A stretch of 29,358 nt of DNA from JAUSEW01 sp964414015 (lineage in GTDB: Bacteria; Patescibacteriota; Microgenomatia; Levybacterales; UBA12049), in assembly GCA_964414015.1 (NCBI GenBank), contig CAYPUE010000006.1, positions 1-29,358 on the forward strand, in the 5' to 3' direction. Both the position numbers and the translations under genes were made by a program. The notes beneath the pieces are model-generated. The model ran no database searches. It was not told where the DNA came from and saw only the letters and a program-made list of their open reading frames with translations. How positions within the stretch are numbered: the first letter of the stretch is position 1; the number at the start of each line of letters is the position of its first letter. Below, one piece after another: positions 1 through 8,983 of this stretch.

Positions 1-2
1 TT

Positions 3-725
3 ATGGCAAGAATGAATAGAAATAGATCCAGATTATCAAATCTAAAAGAAACAAGAATTCGAAAAAACTTATTTTTAAGTTTGGCTGGAATAGCAATTGT
101 GATATTTATCGTTATTAAGTTTGGCTTACCTTTTCTAGTTAACTTGACTTTGTTCTTATCGGGATCTAGATCTTCAGAAGTGTCTACGCAAAACAATTCA
201 ATTCAATTTATTTCGCCACCTATTATAAATCCGATGTCTTCCGCAACAAATAGCGCAAGCGTCACAATTTCCGGAAATTCCTCACCTAACCAAACTGTAA
301 ATTTGTATATAAATAACTCTTTAATGGATAAAGTGAAGACGAAATCAGACGGAAGCTTTACCTTTACCGAATCTTTAACTCCGGGAGAAAATATAATTAA
401 AGTCAACGCAACCGTCGATAATAAAACCAGTGATTTTTCAGACACCCAAACAGTTATCTTTAAAAACGCTCTTCCTTCTCTTACAATAGATTCTCCATCT
501 GATGGACAAGTATTTTCAAAAGATCAAAACTTAATACAAGTAAAAGGCAAAACCGATAGCGATGTAAAACTTACGATTAATGATCTCTGGGTAATAGTTG
601 ATGAAAACAATAATTTCTCTTACAGCTTGACCCTCAAAAACGGAGAAAATCCTATTAAAGTTACAGCAACGGATCAAGCAGGAAACAAAAAAGAGGTAGA
701 CTTAAAAGTTAATTATAATCCTTAG
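3..725 (+). CDS. Membrane-anchored protein with two Ig-like (Glucodextranase-B/Big-type) repeats
   Basis: The 240-residue product starts with a basic stretch (residues 1-22, rich in Arg and Lys), then a membrane segment at about 23-53. The rest is Ser/Thr/Asn-rich and extracellular in character. Two tandem beta-sandwich-like repeats follow at about 70-154 and 155-240. Each carries the pattern 'GxFtfxxxLxxGEnxIKVxAT' near its end (GENIIKVNAT and GENPIKVTAT), which is typical of bacterial Ig-like domains that decorate surface proteins. The probable role is a cell-envelope adhesion or structural protein anchored by its N-terminus. The ATG lies two bases from the window edge, so I cannot see its upstream region or exclude a longer N-terminus; a second ATG lies 9 bases downstream. 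The stop overlaps the 3' end of the convergent ligase gene by 17 bp. The Ig-like assignment is from pattern only, and there is no catalytic motif. Confidence 0.7.
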   Translation: MARMNRNRSRLSNLKETRIRKNLFLSLAGIAIVIFIVIKFGLPFLVNLTLFLSGSRSSEVSTQNNSIQFISPPIINPMSSATNSASVTISGNSSPNQTVNLYINNSLMDKVKTKSDGSFTFTESLTPGENIIKVNATVDNKTSDFSDTQTVIFKNALPSLTIDSPSDGQVFSKDQNLIQVKGKTDSDVKLTINDLWVIVDENNNFSYSLTLKNGENPIKVTATDQAGNKKEVDLKVNYNP

Positions 726-1947
726 TTTTTTCGCAGTATCCTATCAATATCCACATCCATGCCATAATAAAAGGGTAAAATAAAGCGTTTATAAAAAAAC
801 TTGCTAAAAAAACGCCTGCGCAAGAAGAGAGTAAAGCTAAAGGTATAATTTTGCCTAAACCGATGTTTTGCTTAGAAAACGCATATAAATTAGTCAAAAT
901 TTTCGACCAAAGATAAACGTAAGCAGCAAAACCAACCAATCCTGTGGTTGCCAGTACAAATAGAAAGCTATTGTCTGTTCCTGCATCCGCATGGCTCACT
1001 ATTAGTTCTTCTTTCCCAATAAATCCGTACTTTATTTGTGCGTATCGATAGGAATTAAATCCGACACCAAACAACGGATGGTTTTTAATTATAGTAAGTG
1101 CTTTATTTGCCGGATCTAATCTTGCAATACTAGAAGAAGTTCTTAAAAGATTTGTATTTTCTATATTGAAATTTTTTGAAGAAACGGCAAACACTACTAG
1201 AGAAATAGCAAGAATTGGGATCATCAGCTTTTTTTTGTTTATTGCGGCAAGAAATAAAAATAATCCTGAAAAAAACATAATGAATGCACTTCTTGAATAA
1301 GTCAGAAATATCCCTAGTGCAGTAAGGCTTGCTAACAACGATAATAATATTACATAAGCCGACCTTTTACTTTTTATGCAGTAAACAATTAGACCAAGCG
1401 TGAGGAATAATAAAAAAACAAAAAATATACCGGCAAAATTTGGATCCAAGAATACGGAAAACATTCTGTACAAATGCTCATCCCATCCAAGATAATATAA
1501 ATTCCTAAGGTTTGGATAAAAGAAGTATTGAATATACCCACCAACCAAAATTAATACACCCGAAATAACCATAAAAATAAGCATTTTTGTCTTAAATTTT
1601 TTATCAAATGCCGAAACTATGAAATAAATACCTGCATACATAATCCACCTTATAAAATAAAGGCTGGATACAAAAAGTTCCAACTGATTAAGATTTGATA
1701 AATTTACGATTAAAGATAATATACACGCTGCAACAAATAAAAAAATTGGCTTTGTCAAAGAAAATTTAAAAATTTGTTTTTTTCTTTTACCTATAATGTT
1801 TGTGATTAGCCAAATAGAAATTAGTAATATTGTCCCTACATCAGTGACGGTTACAGCTATACTATTGCCAAACTGATACCTGGCAATTTCGCCCAATGGA
1901 AATAGAAAAAGAATAAATATGATGAAGGATACTTTTAAAAAGCCCAT
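709..1947 (-). CDS. O-antigen ligase/polymerase family (Wzy_C) membrane protein
   Basis: This is a 412-residue polytopic membrane protein and the last gene of the long minus-strand operon. The key signature is in the last third: an Arg-containing stretch followed by KNHPLFGVGFNSY, the 'hPlfGvGfnsy' motif of the O-antigen ligase/Wzy_C family (WaaL, Wzy, PglL-like). A large periplasmic loop precedes it, as in that family. Such enzymes transfer or polymerise a glycan from undecaprenyl-diphosphate outside the membrane. Family membership is clear, but ligase versus polymerase cannot be decided from sequence alone. I chose the internal ATG at 1947 over an ATG at 2010 because an excellent AGGAGGG lies 5 nt upstream and the protein then begins directly with a membrane helix. 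The resulting overlap with the preceding gene is 13 bp rather than 76 bp. Confidence 0.8.
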   Translation of the reverse strand: MGFLKVSFIIFILFLFPLGEIARYQFGNSIAVTVTDVGTILLISIWLITNIIGKRKKQIFKFSLTKPIFLFVAACILSLIVNLSNLNQLELFVSSLYFIRWIMYAGIYFIVSAFDKKFKTKMLIFMVISGVLILVGGYIQYFFYPNLRNLYYLGWDEHLYRMFSVFLDPNFAGIFFVFLLFLTLGLIVYCIKSKRSAYVILLSLLASLTALGIFLTYSRSAFIMFFSGLFLFLAAINKKKLMIPILAISLVVFAVSSKNFNIENTNLLRTSSSIARLDPANKALTIIKNHPLFGVGFNSYRYAQIKYGFIGKEELIVSHADAGTDNSFLFVLATTGLVGFAAYVYLWSKILTNLYAFSKQNIGLGKIIPLALLSSCAGVFLASFFINALFYPFIMAWMWILIGYCEKTKDYN

Positions 1948-3557
1948 TTTTGCCCTCCTAAAGAATAAAGTTTTACATTGGTTTTCTTGTTGTAGTATAT
2001 AAGGTTCCAATACGAAAATCTTTTGGGAATAACTGAATTCTGAACTGCTATATAGTTAAAAATATCTCCCTTTTTAACCCATGACGAATCTATAAAGGGG
2101 AAATCTACATAGTAGAGATTGTGAAATCCGTACAGAAGCACTCTATCGTTTAAAGTTATATTTCTTCTAAAGTATCCATCCGAATCGTAAAAATCTCCAA
2201 AGGAAAAATTAAGATGGTTTGTTAAAAATTTTTCTTTCGTTTCTCTTCCTAAAATTACCGGAAGATATTTTGCATTGGCGGCGAATCTATAAATCAGCGT
2301 AATTAAGGCTAAAAAAATAACTAATCTTATTGTAAAATTTTTTATAAAATTCCACTTTTTTGTTTCTTGTATTTTCAGCATAACCGCCGAGCATATTATA
2401 GAAAGTGCCGGAAGATATGGCATCATAAATCTTCCTCCACCGGTTCTAGGCACAAAATACCAAACAATAATTGCGAAAATTGAATAGTAAGTAATTGTCT
2501 TTATGCTCTTTGAAAAGTTTTTTGAAAAAATAAATATTAGAGGCAAAAAGATTATGTAAATGGGATTTATGGGATCGCTCGAACGCGTAAAGATAATCCA
2601 CATATCGTTAACAAAACGCAAAGGATTAATCAAGCTAAGATCAAAATTAACTTTGTAAATTTGACTAAAAAAAGGATATATAGGGTTACCTGTATTGGAA
2701 TAGGAAAATGCAAGCCAAGGAAATACGATTACTAAACTTATGACTGAATACATCGCTAGATCATTTATTATATTTAAAAGCCTTATCTTGTGATTTTTAA
2801 TATGTTCAGAAATAATAAGCACCAAGAAGATAGGAATAGATGAAACGGCAATAAGCTTTGCAGATATGGCTAATCCTAACATTATTGCTGATTCTACAAG
2901 CCATATCTTTGAGTATCTTTTTTGCCAATTAATAAATCCCCAAAGCGCCATTATTTCAAAAAAGGTTCTCGCCAGATCAATGTAGGCAGTTACCGATTGC
3001 CACGCAACTACTAAATTGCTGTAAAAAATTAGAACGGCTATCAGGGAATATGTTTTATTGAGAAAATTCCTGGATAGCTTGTATAAGGCGGCCGCTGAAG
3101 CTATTCCAAATGAAAAATGCACTAGTTTTGCCAATACTTCATTCCCGAAAGATAATGCTCCAACATATATCATTTCCGTAAGCTTTGGCATATCGGAATA
3201 ATACAGCAGTCCTCCTTTGATATGCGTAATTACCTGCTTCTCAAGATAAATTTTAGGAAGCGTCAAGTGGTACCATAGCGCATCGAAACCAAGCTCCGGC
3301 CCGAGAACTCCTATTAAATTTATTAATGCAAGAGCAGCAATTAGCGCAATTAACAAAAAAGCTATATTGCTGTTTGCAATTTTTCTAATACGAACTGGCT
3401 TAAGGGCATTGAAGATTTTACTTTTGTAAACTAGGAATATAATCGATGCATACAATAATGAAAAAATAATAACATTTTGTTTATCTAAAAACCCCAATAA
3501 CCCTAATGCAAAAATAGCGTATGAGTAAATCCCTATTGAAATGGCAATCGAGAACAT
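1935..3557 (-). CDS. GT-C type membrane glycosyltransferase (ArnT/PMT-like)
   Basis: This is a polytopic membrane protein of about 540 residues. After the first hydrophobic segments comes GFDALWYHLTLP (Asp at about residue 92), the acidic first external loop that carries the metal/acceptor-binding Asp of GT-C enzymes (RgtA/B/C/D and ArnT-like). A series of hydrophobic helices follows, then a soluble C-terminal domain of about 100 residues. GT-C enzymes use polyprenyl-phosphate sugars on the outer face of the membrane; the sugar cannot be predicted. Start choice: a TTG at 3614 gives 19 more residues (559) with no ribosome site, whereas ATG 3557 has GGGGAGG three bases upstream and opens directly on a membrane helix. 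The drawback is a 76-nt gap to the preceding gene, unusual in this operon, so the longer form stays possible. It overlaps the ligase gene by 13 bp. Confidence 0.75.
   Translation of the reverse strand: MFSIAISIGIYSYAIFALGLLGFLDKQNVIIFSLLYASIIFLVYKSKIFNALKPVRIRKIANSNIAFLLIALIAALALINLIGVLGPELGFDALWYHLTLPKIYLEKQVITHIKGGLLYYSDMPKLTEMIYVGALSFGNEVLAKLVHFSFGIASAAALYKLSRNFLNKTYSLIAVLIFYSNLVVAWQSVTAYIDLARTFFEIMALWGFINWQKRYSKIWLVESAIMLGLAISAKLIAVSSIPIFLVLIISEHIKNHKIRLLNIINDLAMYSVISLVIVFPWLAFSYSNTGNPIYPFFSQIYKVNFDLSLINPLRFVNDMWIIFTRSSDPINPIYIIFLPLIFIFSKNFSKSIKTITYYSIFAIIVWYFVPRTGGGRFMMPYLPALSIICSAVMLKIQETKKWNFIKNFTIRLVIFLALITLIYRFAANAKYLPVILGRETKEKFLTNHLNFSFGDFYDSDGYFRRNITLNDRVLLYGFHNLYYVDFPFIDSSWVKKGDIFNYIAVQNSVIPKRFSYWNLIYYNKKTNVKLYSLGGQKWAF
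1953..1959 (-). promoter_or_regulatory. Strong Shine-Dalgarno that fixes the start of the ligase gene
   Basis: On the minus strand the sequence AGGAGGG is followed by a 5-nt spacer (CAAAA) and ATG. It lies inside the coding end of the upstream GT-C gene. It is among the best ribosome binding sites in the window and supports the start at 1947. Confidence 0.8.
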
Positions 3558-3560
3558 ATT

Positions 3561-3567
3561 CCTCCCC
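3561..3567 (-). promoter_or_regulatory. Shine-Dalgarno supporting the internal ATG of the GT-C gene
   Basis: The minus-strand sequence GGGGAGG is followed by only three bases (AAT) before ATG. The purine match is strong but the spacing is shorter than usual, so it supports the 3557 start without proving it. Confidence 0.5.
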
Positions 3568-3633
3568 GACACAAAAGATTGTATAGATATTGGAAAATAA
3601 TAATTATTGACCAAAGAACAAAAACAAAAATAA

Positions 3634-4386
3634 CTAATTTCTTTGCCATAGTCTCCATAGCTTACCCCTAACTAAAAAAGAGTAAAGGCTCATAAAAACA
3701 GCCATCATTAATCCCTGTATACCGTCTAAAAAACCTAACTTTAAAAAATAATTGAGAAGAAATTTAATTTTTGGGTATAAAATAATCGATAACCACGAAG
3801 TTTTCGTCCCATTATCGAACAATTCATTTGCTCTTATATCCGTATAGAAATTTATCTCTCTTAGGAATTCCGAAATAGTTGGATGAGGATAATGCGCTAA
3901 AAAAGCATCAAGTTGTCCAATATCTCCTTTTACTTCCCATCGCTCATGCACACGATAATTCCATTCCCCTTGTCCTTTTTTCGCCAGCCTTAAGAGCTTA
4001 ATATTTCCTGTTTCACCGTGCCTTAATTCCTTACCCCAAATAAAATCTCTTCGTTTTATAAAATAACCATCGTATTTACTTCTCCCACTTGTAACCTTCA
4101 CTATTTCGTCTCGAAGAGATTGAGACACTCTTTCATCGGCATCAACAAATAATATCCACTCATAATTTGCCTTCGACAAACCGAAATTTCGCTGCTTGGA
4201 ATAGTTCCTATTTAAAGCGTGTCTGAAAACCGTAATTTTTTTATTGTTGAGATTATTAATAATCTCAAACGTTCTATCTTCTGAAAAATCATCTACAACG
4301 ATTATTTCATCGCACCAATTTAGCGATTCCAAACAATCAATGATATTATTTTCTTCATTTCGAGCTATAACGACTGCACTAATCAT
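3634..4386 (-). CDS. GT2 glycosyltransferase, WaaE/KdtX-like
   Basis: This 250-residue protein has a complete GT-A fold start: ISAVVIARNEENNI at the N-terminus, IVVDDFSED at 29-37 (nucleotide binding), and FVDADERV with the metal-binding D-A-D at 82-84. The stretches NRNYSKQRNFGL, LRLAKKGQGEW, VHERWEVKG and AHYPHPTISEFL match the pattern I know from the LPS-core beta-1,4-glucosyltransferase WaaE/KdtX group. Weakly hydrophobic, possibly membrane-associated helices end the protein. It probably transfers a sugar from a nucleotide donor on the cytoplasmic face; donor and acceptor are unknown. Its start overlaps the end of the upstream fusion gene by 8 bp, so the two are likely translationally coupled. 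No strong ribosome site is visible, only an A/G-rich stretch. Confidence 0.85.
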   Translation of the reverse strand: MISAVVIARNEENNIIDCLESLNWCDEIIVVDDFSEDRTFEIINNLNNKKITVFRHALNRNYSKQRNFGLSKANYEWILFVDADERVSQSLRDEIVKVTSGRSKYDGYFIKRRDFIWGKELRHGETGNIKLLRLAKKGQGEWNYRVHERWEVKGDIGQLDAFLAHYPHPTISEFLREINFYTDIRANELFDNGTKTSWLSIILYPKIKFLLNYFLKLGFLDGIQGLMMAVFMSLYSFLVRGKLWRLWQRN

Positions 4387-6607
4387 TGTTTTTTCTTTTT
4401 TCTAAAATAGTCCTTTCGTTAGTTTCCGAAATAATAAACCTCAACTTGCTCGGATTTTTTTCTGGGCCATTCCCCAACCACCATGCTAAATATTCATAGT
4501 TCATTGTAAAACTTGAGAATTCGCTCCCTGGTCCTTTTCCCACAATATTATATTTATCGCCAGCAGCCTCCCTAACTATATTTTTTGCTGCATTAAGCCT
4601 TTCAGAAAATTCTATACCCGGTCCATTTGGCTGCGCCATAAGATAATTTCTAGGCAACAAATAATAAGAATTTGCTAGGGTTATTGAGATTATAACACCA
4701 ATAATGATTAATTTTAAAAATGGCACTTGCATAAACTTATCGAAAAATAACGCTGTTAAAAGAAAAATTGCCGGAAAAAGCAAAGGAGAATATGCACCCG
4801 ATGGGGTTTTATTTATTGTAAATGCAATAAGCGGTATAAAAACCCATAATCCCAAAAGGATATAGCTTAAGTTAATTTTATTATGCTTTATCTGACCATA
4901 AAGACTTAGCAGATAAACACCAAGGCTGGATATAAATAAAAACAATTGAACTAATGTGCTTATTGGAAACAATAATTTACCGTAGGTTATTTCGTAAAAT
5001 TTAAACATTTGGACAAAGTTTACTATTGAGTTTGTTTCCGTAATGTCGGCGGAAAAAAATTGAAAGATTTTGTACCCAATCCATAAGGCAAACCCCAATG
5101 TCTGCAAAAAACCGTGGCTGTAATCATACATTAAAATCGGATATAAGGGTATTACTATAGATAACGCAGATAAAATTATTATCTTCAAATCTAAAAGCAT
5201 TGATAGCCATTTTTTCTTTTTAAAAATTCCATATATCAATATTATTAATAAAACAAACCATAAAACTTGCGTAGCAAGCTCAAAATTGTAGAGCAAAGAT
5301 AAGGTCAAAAGAGTTAAAGAAAAAAAATATTTGTTTCCTTTTAACCATTTATACAAAAATAAAATAAAAAGCAAAGATAAAAACGGAATTGCACTAGTAT
5401 GGTATGGCATTCTTGCTGTAATAATTACCAATGGAGATGTAACATATAATACTGCTCCTATTAAACCAACGTTTTGAGAAAAAAGAATTTTCCCAACCTT
5501 ATAAACTAATAAAATGGTTACAGTGCTAAGTAATGCTGTAAAGTATGCGGGCGCAATAGGATTAAATTTAAATAACCAAAAAATTACAGCAAGGATGTAT
5601 GTCCATAATGGCCCCTGATGAAGCCATGTATGGCTTGACGTTATCCCAACCAATGGAATTTTCCCTGTTAAAAGCAAATCTCTTGCGGATAGATAAAACC
5701 ACCCTTGGTCGCCAATAAAAATCATTTGTTCGTTTAATTTATATAAATTCAAAAAAACAGAAAGAGCTAATATCGATAGCAATAAAATATTTAACGGTTT
5801 AAAAAACCTTAAGAAAAACTCTCCTAATAAAGCGGGGATTAAACCGTGATATTTTTTAAAAAACTTAAATCTGCTTTGTTCAAATGCTTTCCCTATCCAC
5901 TCCTTATCCTGATTACTTCTTCCTACTAAATGTATTGCTTTTGCCTTTGGCAAATATAATATTTCGTAGCCAAACTTTTTTATTCGGAAACAAAAATCAG
6001 CTTCCTCAAAATACATAAAAAATCTTTCGTCGAATCCGCCAACCTTATCAAATACAGATTTCTTAACCATCATACACGCTCCGCTGACTACATCCACTTC
6101 GTGTTCTCTGTTTCTATCAAGATTTAAATTATGATATTTAGCCGAAAACGGATTTTTACGCCATATTTTGCTTAAAAACGAAAAGACGAATAAACTCTGA
6201 AGTAGATAAGGCATACCGCTGATGCTTTGTAAAATATCTCCTGATCTTTCTATTAATTGAGGGGCAATTACTCCAATTTTTGGGTTCTTTTCTATTTTAG
6301 AAAACATATTCTTAATTGCCTCTTTTTCAAAAATTATATCCGGATTAGCTAAGACAAGATACTCCCCTTTTGCGATACTAGCGCCTAGATTTAATCCTTT
6401 ACCGTATCCGTAGTTTAGGTGATTGTTAATAATCGTTAAATTAGGCCTACGATGTACCTGATTAGGGATACTTTTAGGAGAATTATTGTTTACGATTATT
6501 ACCTCGTAGGGTATTTTCGCACAAGCTTTTTCTAAAGATTTAATGGATAATTCTAATTCCTCCGGCGTATTGTAATAAACATAAACAATTGATAATTTTA
6601 TTTTCAT
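4379..6607 (-). CDS. GT2 - GT-C fusion glycosyltransferase
   Basis: This 742-residue protein has two parts. Residues 1 to about 255 form a GT2 domain of the rhamnosyltransferase/WbbL type: SIVYVYYNTPEEL at the N-terminus, NYGYGKGLNLG at 65-75, LANPDI with the metal-binding region at 86-91, and GGFDERFFMYFEEADFCFR at 190-208. From about 271 a long polytopic region begins. It contains FIGDQGWFYLSARDLL with Asp300 in the first external loop, as in GT-C enzymes, and HTWLHQGPLW further on. One polypeptide would thus join a cytoplasmic nucleotide-sugar transferase to a membrane enzyme using a lipid-linked sugar. I see no frameshift or internal stop, and the gene start overlaps the previous gene by ATGA. 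The fused architecture is seen directly; the substrates are unknown. Confidence 0.8.
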   Translation of the reverse strand: MKIKLSIVYVYYNTPEELELSIKSLEKACAKIPYEVIIVNNNSPKSIPNQVHRRPNLTIINNHLNYGYGKGLNLGASIAKGEYLVLANPDIIFEKEAIKNMFSKIEKNPKIGVIAPQLIERSGDILQSISGMPYLLQSLFVFSFLSKIWRKNPFSAKYHNLNLDRNREHEVDVVSGACMMVKKSVFDKVGGFDERFFMYFEEADFCFRIKKFGYEILYLPKAKAIHLVGRSNQDKEWIGKAFEQSRFKFFKKYHGLIPALLGEFFLRFFKPLNILLLSILALSVFLNLYKLNEQMIFIGDQGWFYLSARDLLLTGKIPLVGITSSHTWLHQGPLWTYILAVIFWLFKFNPIAPAYFTALLSTVTILLVYKVGKILFSQNVGLIGAVLYVTSPLVIITARMPYHTSAIPFLSLLFILFLYKWLKGNKYFFSLTLLTLSLLYNFELATQVLWFVLLIILIYGIFKKKKWLSMLLDLKIIILSALSIVIPLYPILMYDYSHGFLQTLGFALWIGYKIFQFFSADITETNSIVNFVQMFKFYEITYGKLLFPISTLVQLFLFISSLGVYLLSLYGQIKHNKINLSYILLGLWVFIPLIAFTINKTPSGAYSPLLFPAIFLLTALFFDKFMQVPFLKLIIIGVIISITLANSYYLLPRNYLMAQPNGPGIEFSERLNAAKNIVREAAGDKYNIVGKGPGSEFSSFTMNYEYLAWWLGNGPEKNPSKLRFIISETNERTILEKRKNND

Positions 6608-7710
6608 TTCTTCATTACTACCCTTAAGTATTCTTCTAGTCTTTCAGCGCTTTTCCCCCAAGTCCAATTCGATAGAATGTTTTTTCTTGCTTGGTTTCCT
6701 ATATTTAATCTTAGGTTATCATCGTTAAGAAGACTATTAATTGCGCTATATAAACTTTTAGCATCCCTCTTTACCGATAATCCTGTTTCTCCATCAATAA
6801 CGGATTCAACAAAACCTCCCTCATTAATACCTATAACAGGTACGCCACAAGCCATGGCTTCTAATGCAATCAAACCGAATGGTTCATTATGACTTAGCGC
6901 TAAAACTACTTTTGACCTATTATATTCTCCGATAAGTTCCCTATCTGATATTCTATCTTTTTCTGATAAGTCTTTTATTATTATTTTAATTTTGGGTTTT
7001 ATTTTAAATAGCTTTACTGTTTCTTTTAATAAATCATAGCCGCCAAGCTTATTTTTACTTCCAAAAAAGAGTAAATCGTATTTTTTCTTAAGCTTAAGGG
7101 ATTTAAATTTTTCTTCATCCACTCCCAGATAACAAACTTCTGATTGCAAATCGTAAGAAGTTCTTATCCAGTTTTTTGAAAAAAGAGAGTTAGCCAAAAT
7201 CATGTCTGCTTTGACTATATTAAATCTATCAATTATTTTACGTAATTTTCTATTCATAATCTCATATAATTTTTTGCAAAAAGGTAGCAATGGCATTTGA
7301 TTGACGTAGCTATCGTAAACAATTCTTAATGGCTCCTGACAAAAATATACTTTTGGACAAGTTAAAAATCTAAGAATAAAAGGGGCTTGAGTATATCTTG
7401 ATGGGTGAACGATAACGCAATGGTATTTTCTCGTATTTATATCCGCTGCTATTCTCTTATGAAGTTTATATAGCTTGAAAAGCTCTAAGGTATCCTTATA
7501 TAATCTTCTCTTCCAATCATTTTTGATCCAGTGTTTTGGCAAAAAATTATAATAATATGTATTGCGGAAATATTTTTCTGCCTCTTTATCCTTCTCTAGG
7601 TCAACATAGTACAAATCAACATTATGTTTTTTACTAAGTTTTTTACTGAGTTCGTAAAATGCTCTTTTTGCCCCTCCGAAAGATAGTTCATGAAATACTG
7701 CGATCTTCAC
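6604..7710 (-). CDS. GT4 family glycosyltransferase
   Basis: This 368-residue GT-B fold enzyme begins MKIAVFHELSFGGAKRAFYEL, a glycine-rich loop typical of GT4. The C-terminal domain has YDLLFFGSKNKLGGYDLL and the canonical E-x7-E motif in NEPFGLIALEAMACG, followed by VPVIGINEGG. It probably transfers a sugar from a nucleotide donor to a lipid-linked glycan at the cytoplasmic face. It starts with GTG, whose G is the last base of the preceding flippase stop (TAG/GTG, 1-bp overlap). An AAGGAGA seven bases upstream supports this start. Its own stop overlaps the next ATG (ATGA). Donor and acceptor specificity cannot be inferred. Confidence 0.88.
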   Translation of the reverse strand: MKIAVFHELSFGGAKRAFYELSKKLSKKHNVDLYYVDLEKDKEAEKYFRNTYYYNFLPKHWIKNDWKRRLYKDTLELFKLYKLHKRIAADINTRKYHCVIVHPSRYTQAPFILRFLTCPKVYFCQEPLRIVYDSYVNQMPLLPFCKKLYEIMNRKLRKIIDRFNIVKADMILANSLFSKNWIRTSYDLQSEVCYLGVDEEKFKSLKLKKKYDLLFFGSKNKLGGYDLLKETVKLFKIKPKIKIIIKDLSEKDRISDRELIGEYNRSKVVLALSHNEPFGLIALEAMACGVPVIGINEGGFVESVIDGETGLSVKRDAKSLYSAINSLLNDDNLRLNIGNQARKNILSNWTWGKSAERLEEYLRVVMKK

Positions 7711-8948
7711 TATTTGGTCTCCTTGTTACTTGACTTAAATACAGATACGGTGTAATAAATAGTTAACGGCAATTCTGAAATTCCCGATAAGAGAACCGAA
7801 ATACTCGAACCCACTATTCCATACGCAAGAGTTAAGGGTATGATTGTAGCAATTAATACAATGAATCTTAGAAACGTCATTCCCGCAACGTAATTCTGTT
7901 TTCCTACCGCTAAGAATAGGGAGGACGTGGCACCTGTAATCGCCCTAATTGCTCCGTAAATTGCTAAAGGCTTTAGTATAATTACGGTTTCAGCCCATTT
8001 CTGACCAAATATTAAAACGAATAAATCTTTTGGAAAAAAGAATATTGCTGCTCCGATTAAAATTGCAATAACAGAAACTAACAAAATAGTTCTCGTAAAC
8101 CCTTTTTTTAACCTACCTACATCTTCCGCTATCTTTGCGTAAACAGGAAATGTTACCTTATTTGTAACATCCGACACCTCGCTCACAGGTAATGCTGCAA
8201 TTGTATATCCCATTTGATAAATTCCAAGCGGACCTGACCCAAGCACCCTGCCTATAATAATACTGTCTCCTTTTGAAGCAGCAAAATTTAGAATTCCATA
8301 TAACGTTACCCACTTGCCTCTATGGAATATCTTGCTAATTTTTTGAAAATTAAATTGTATGCTTGGCGTAGGCTTAATTAAGATAAATGACAGTATGAGT
8401 TCAAGAAGCGCCCCTGCTATTAGTCCGAAAACTAATCCAATAGCACTATGAGTAATTAGGGAAACCGTTACGGCAACTAAAGAATCTAGACTAAATATTG
8501 CTGTTCTAAAATAAAACTCTTTATTAAATTCTAATTTTTTCTGAAATTTGACTTCGGACGGATTAATAAATCCTCTTATAAATGGTACTGCGCTTATCAA
8601 TAATATAATTTCAAGTGATTGTTCAATTTTAAAAAATTTAACAACAAGGGGTGCAGTTAGAATTATAAAAATCGAAATTAAAATTCCCCTAATTATAGAG
8701 ACAAGCCATGCGTCGTTTACGTAAGAATCTGTGTTTTCTTTTTCTTGGATAAGAAAAATGTTTATCCCTGTTTCCGTTAATATTTCCAAAAGGGCCAATG
8801 CCATAGAGGCAATGCCGAAAACACCAAACTGCGAGGGAACAAGTAATCTTGCCAAAACAACCACTCTTAGAAAGGCTATCGCTCTGGAAAACACTCTAAA
8901 AGCACTAATCCACGAAATTCCGATAATAGCTTGCTTGGAGTATCCCAT
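7710..8948 (-). CDS. Wzx-type polysaccharide flippase (MOP superfamily)
   Basis: This 412-residue protein is hydrophobic throughout. Its N-terminus carries the lipopolysaccharide-exporter pattern: GISWISAFRVFSRAIAFLR, then ARLLVPSQFGVFGIASM, and a 'TETGINIFLIQ' stretch, all typical of the WzxC/Polysacc_synt_3 group. A mid-protein region (KWVTLYGILNFAASKGDSIIIGRVLGSGPLGIYQMGY) starts the second half, as expected for an inverted-repeat MOP flippase. The role is translocation of lipid-linked glycan from the inner to the outer face of the membrane. It is somewhat shorter than the usual 450-500 residues, so the last helices may be missing, but no frameshift is visible. It is separated from the upstream gene by 35 bases, which hold a TATAAT box, so it may also have its own promoter inside the operon. 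Confidence 0.88.
   Translation of the reverse strand: MGYSKQAIIGISWISAFRVFSRAIAFLRVVVLARLLVPSQFGVFGIASMALALLEILTETGINIFLIQEKENTDSYVNDAWLVSIIRGILISIFIILTAPLVVKFFKIEQSLEIILLISAVPFIRGFINPSEVKFQKKLEFNKEFYFRTAIFSLDSLVAVTVSLITHSAIGLVFGLIAGALLELILSFILIKPTPSIQFNFQKISKIFHRGKWVTLYGILNFAASKGDSIIIGRVLGSGPLGIYQMGYTIAALPVSEVSDVTNKVTFPVYAKIAEDVGRLKKGFTRTILLVSVIAILIGAAIFFFPKDLFVLIFGQKWAETVIILKPLAIYGAIRAITGATSSLFLAVGKQNYVAGMTFLRFIVLIATIIPLTLAYGIVGSSISVLLSGISELPLTIYYTVSVFKSSNKETK
7718..7724 (-). promoter_or_regulatory. Shine-Dalgarno supporting the GTG start of the GT4 gene
   Basis: The minus-strand sequence AAGGAGA is followed by a 7-nt spacer and GTG. It sits inside the end of the flippase gene and supports the non-ATG start. 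Confidence 0.7.
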
Positions 8949-8956
8949 ATTTTACA

Positions 8957-8962
8957 ATTATA
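8957..8962 (-). promoter_or_regulatory. Possible internal promoter (-10 box) before the flippase gene
   Basis: A perfect TATAAT on the minus strand ends 9 bases before the ATG, in one of the operon's few real intergenic gaps (35 nt). I see no convincing -35. Initiation about 7 nt downstream would leave a leader of about 2 nt. In AT-rich DNA a chance match is possible. Confidence 0.35.
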
Positions 8963-8983
8963 TATCCTTCTTACGAAAAATGC

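Noticed and set aside
1948..2010. N-terminal extension of the ligase protein from an ATG at 2010
   Set aside because: It would add 21 polar residues and a 76-bp overlap, while the ATG at 1947 has a strong ribosome site and begins a membrane helix.
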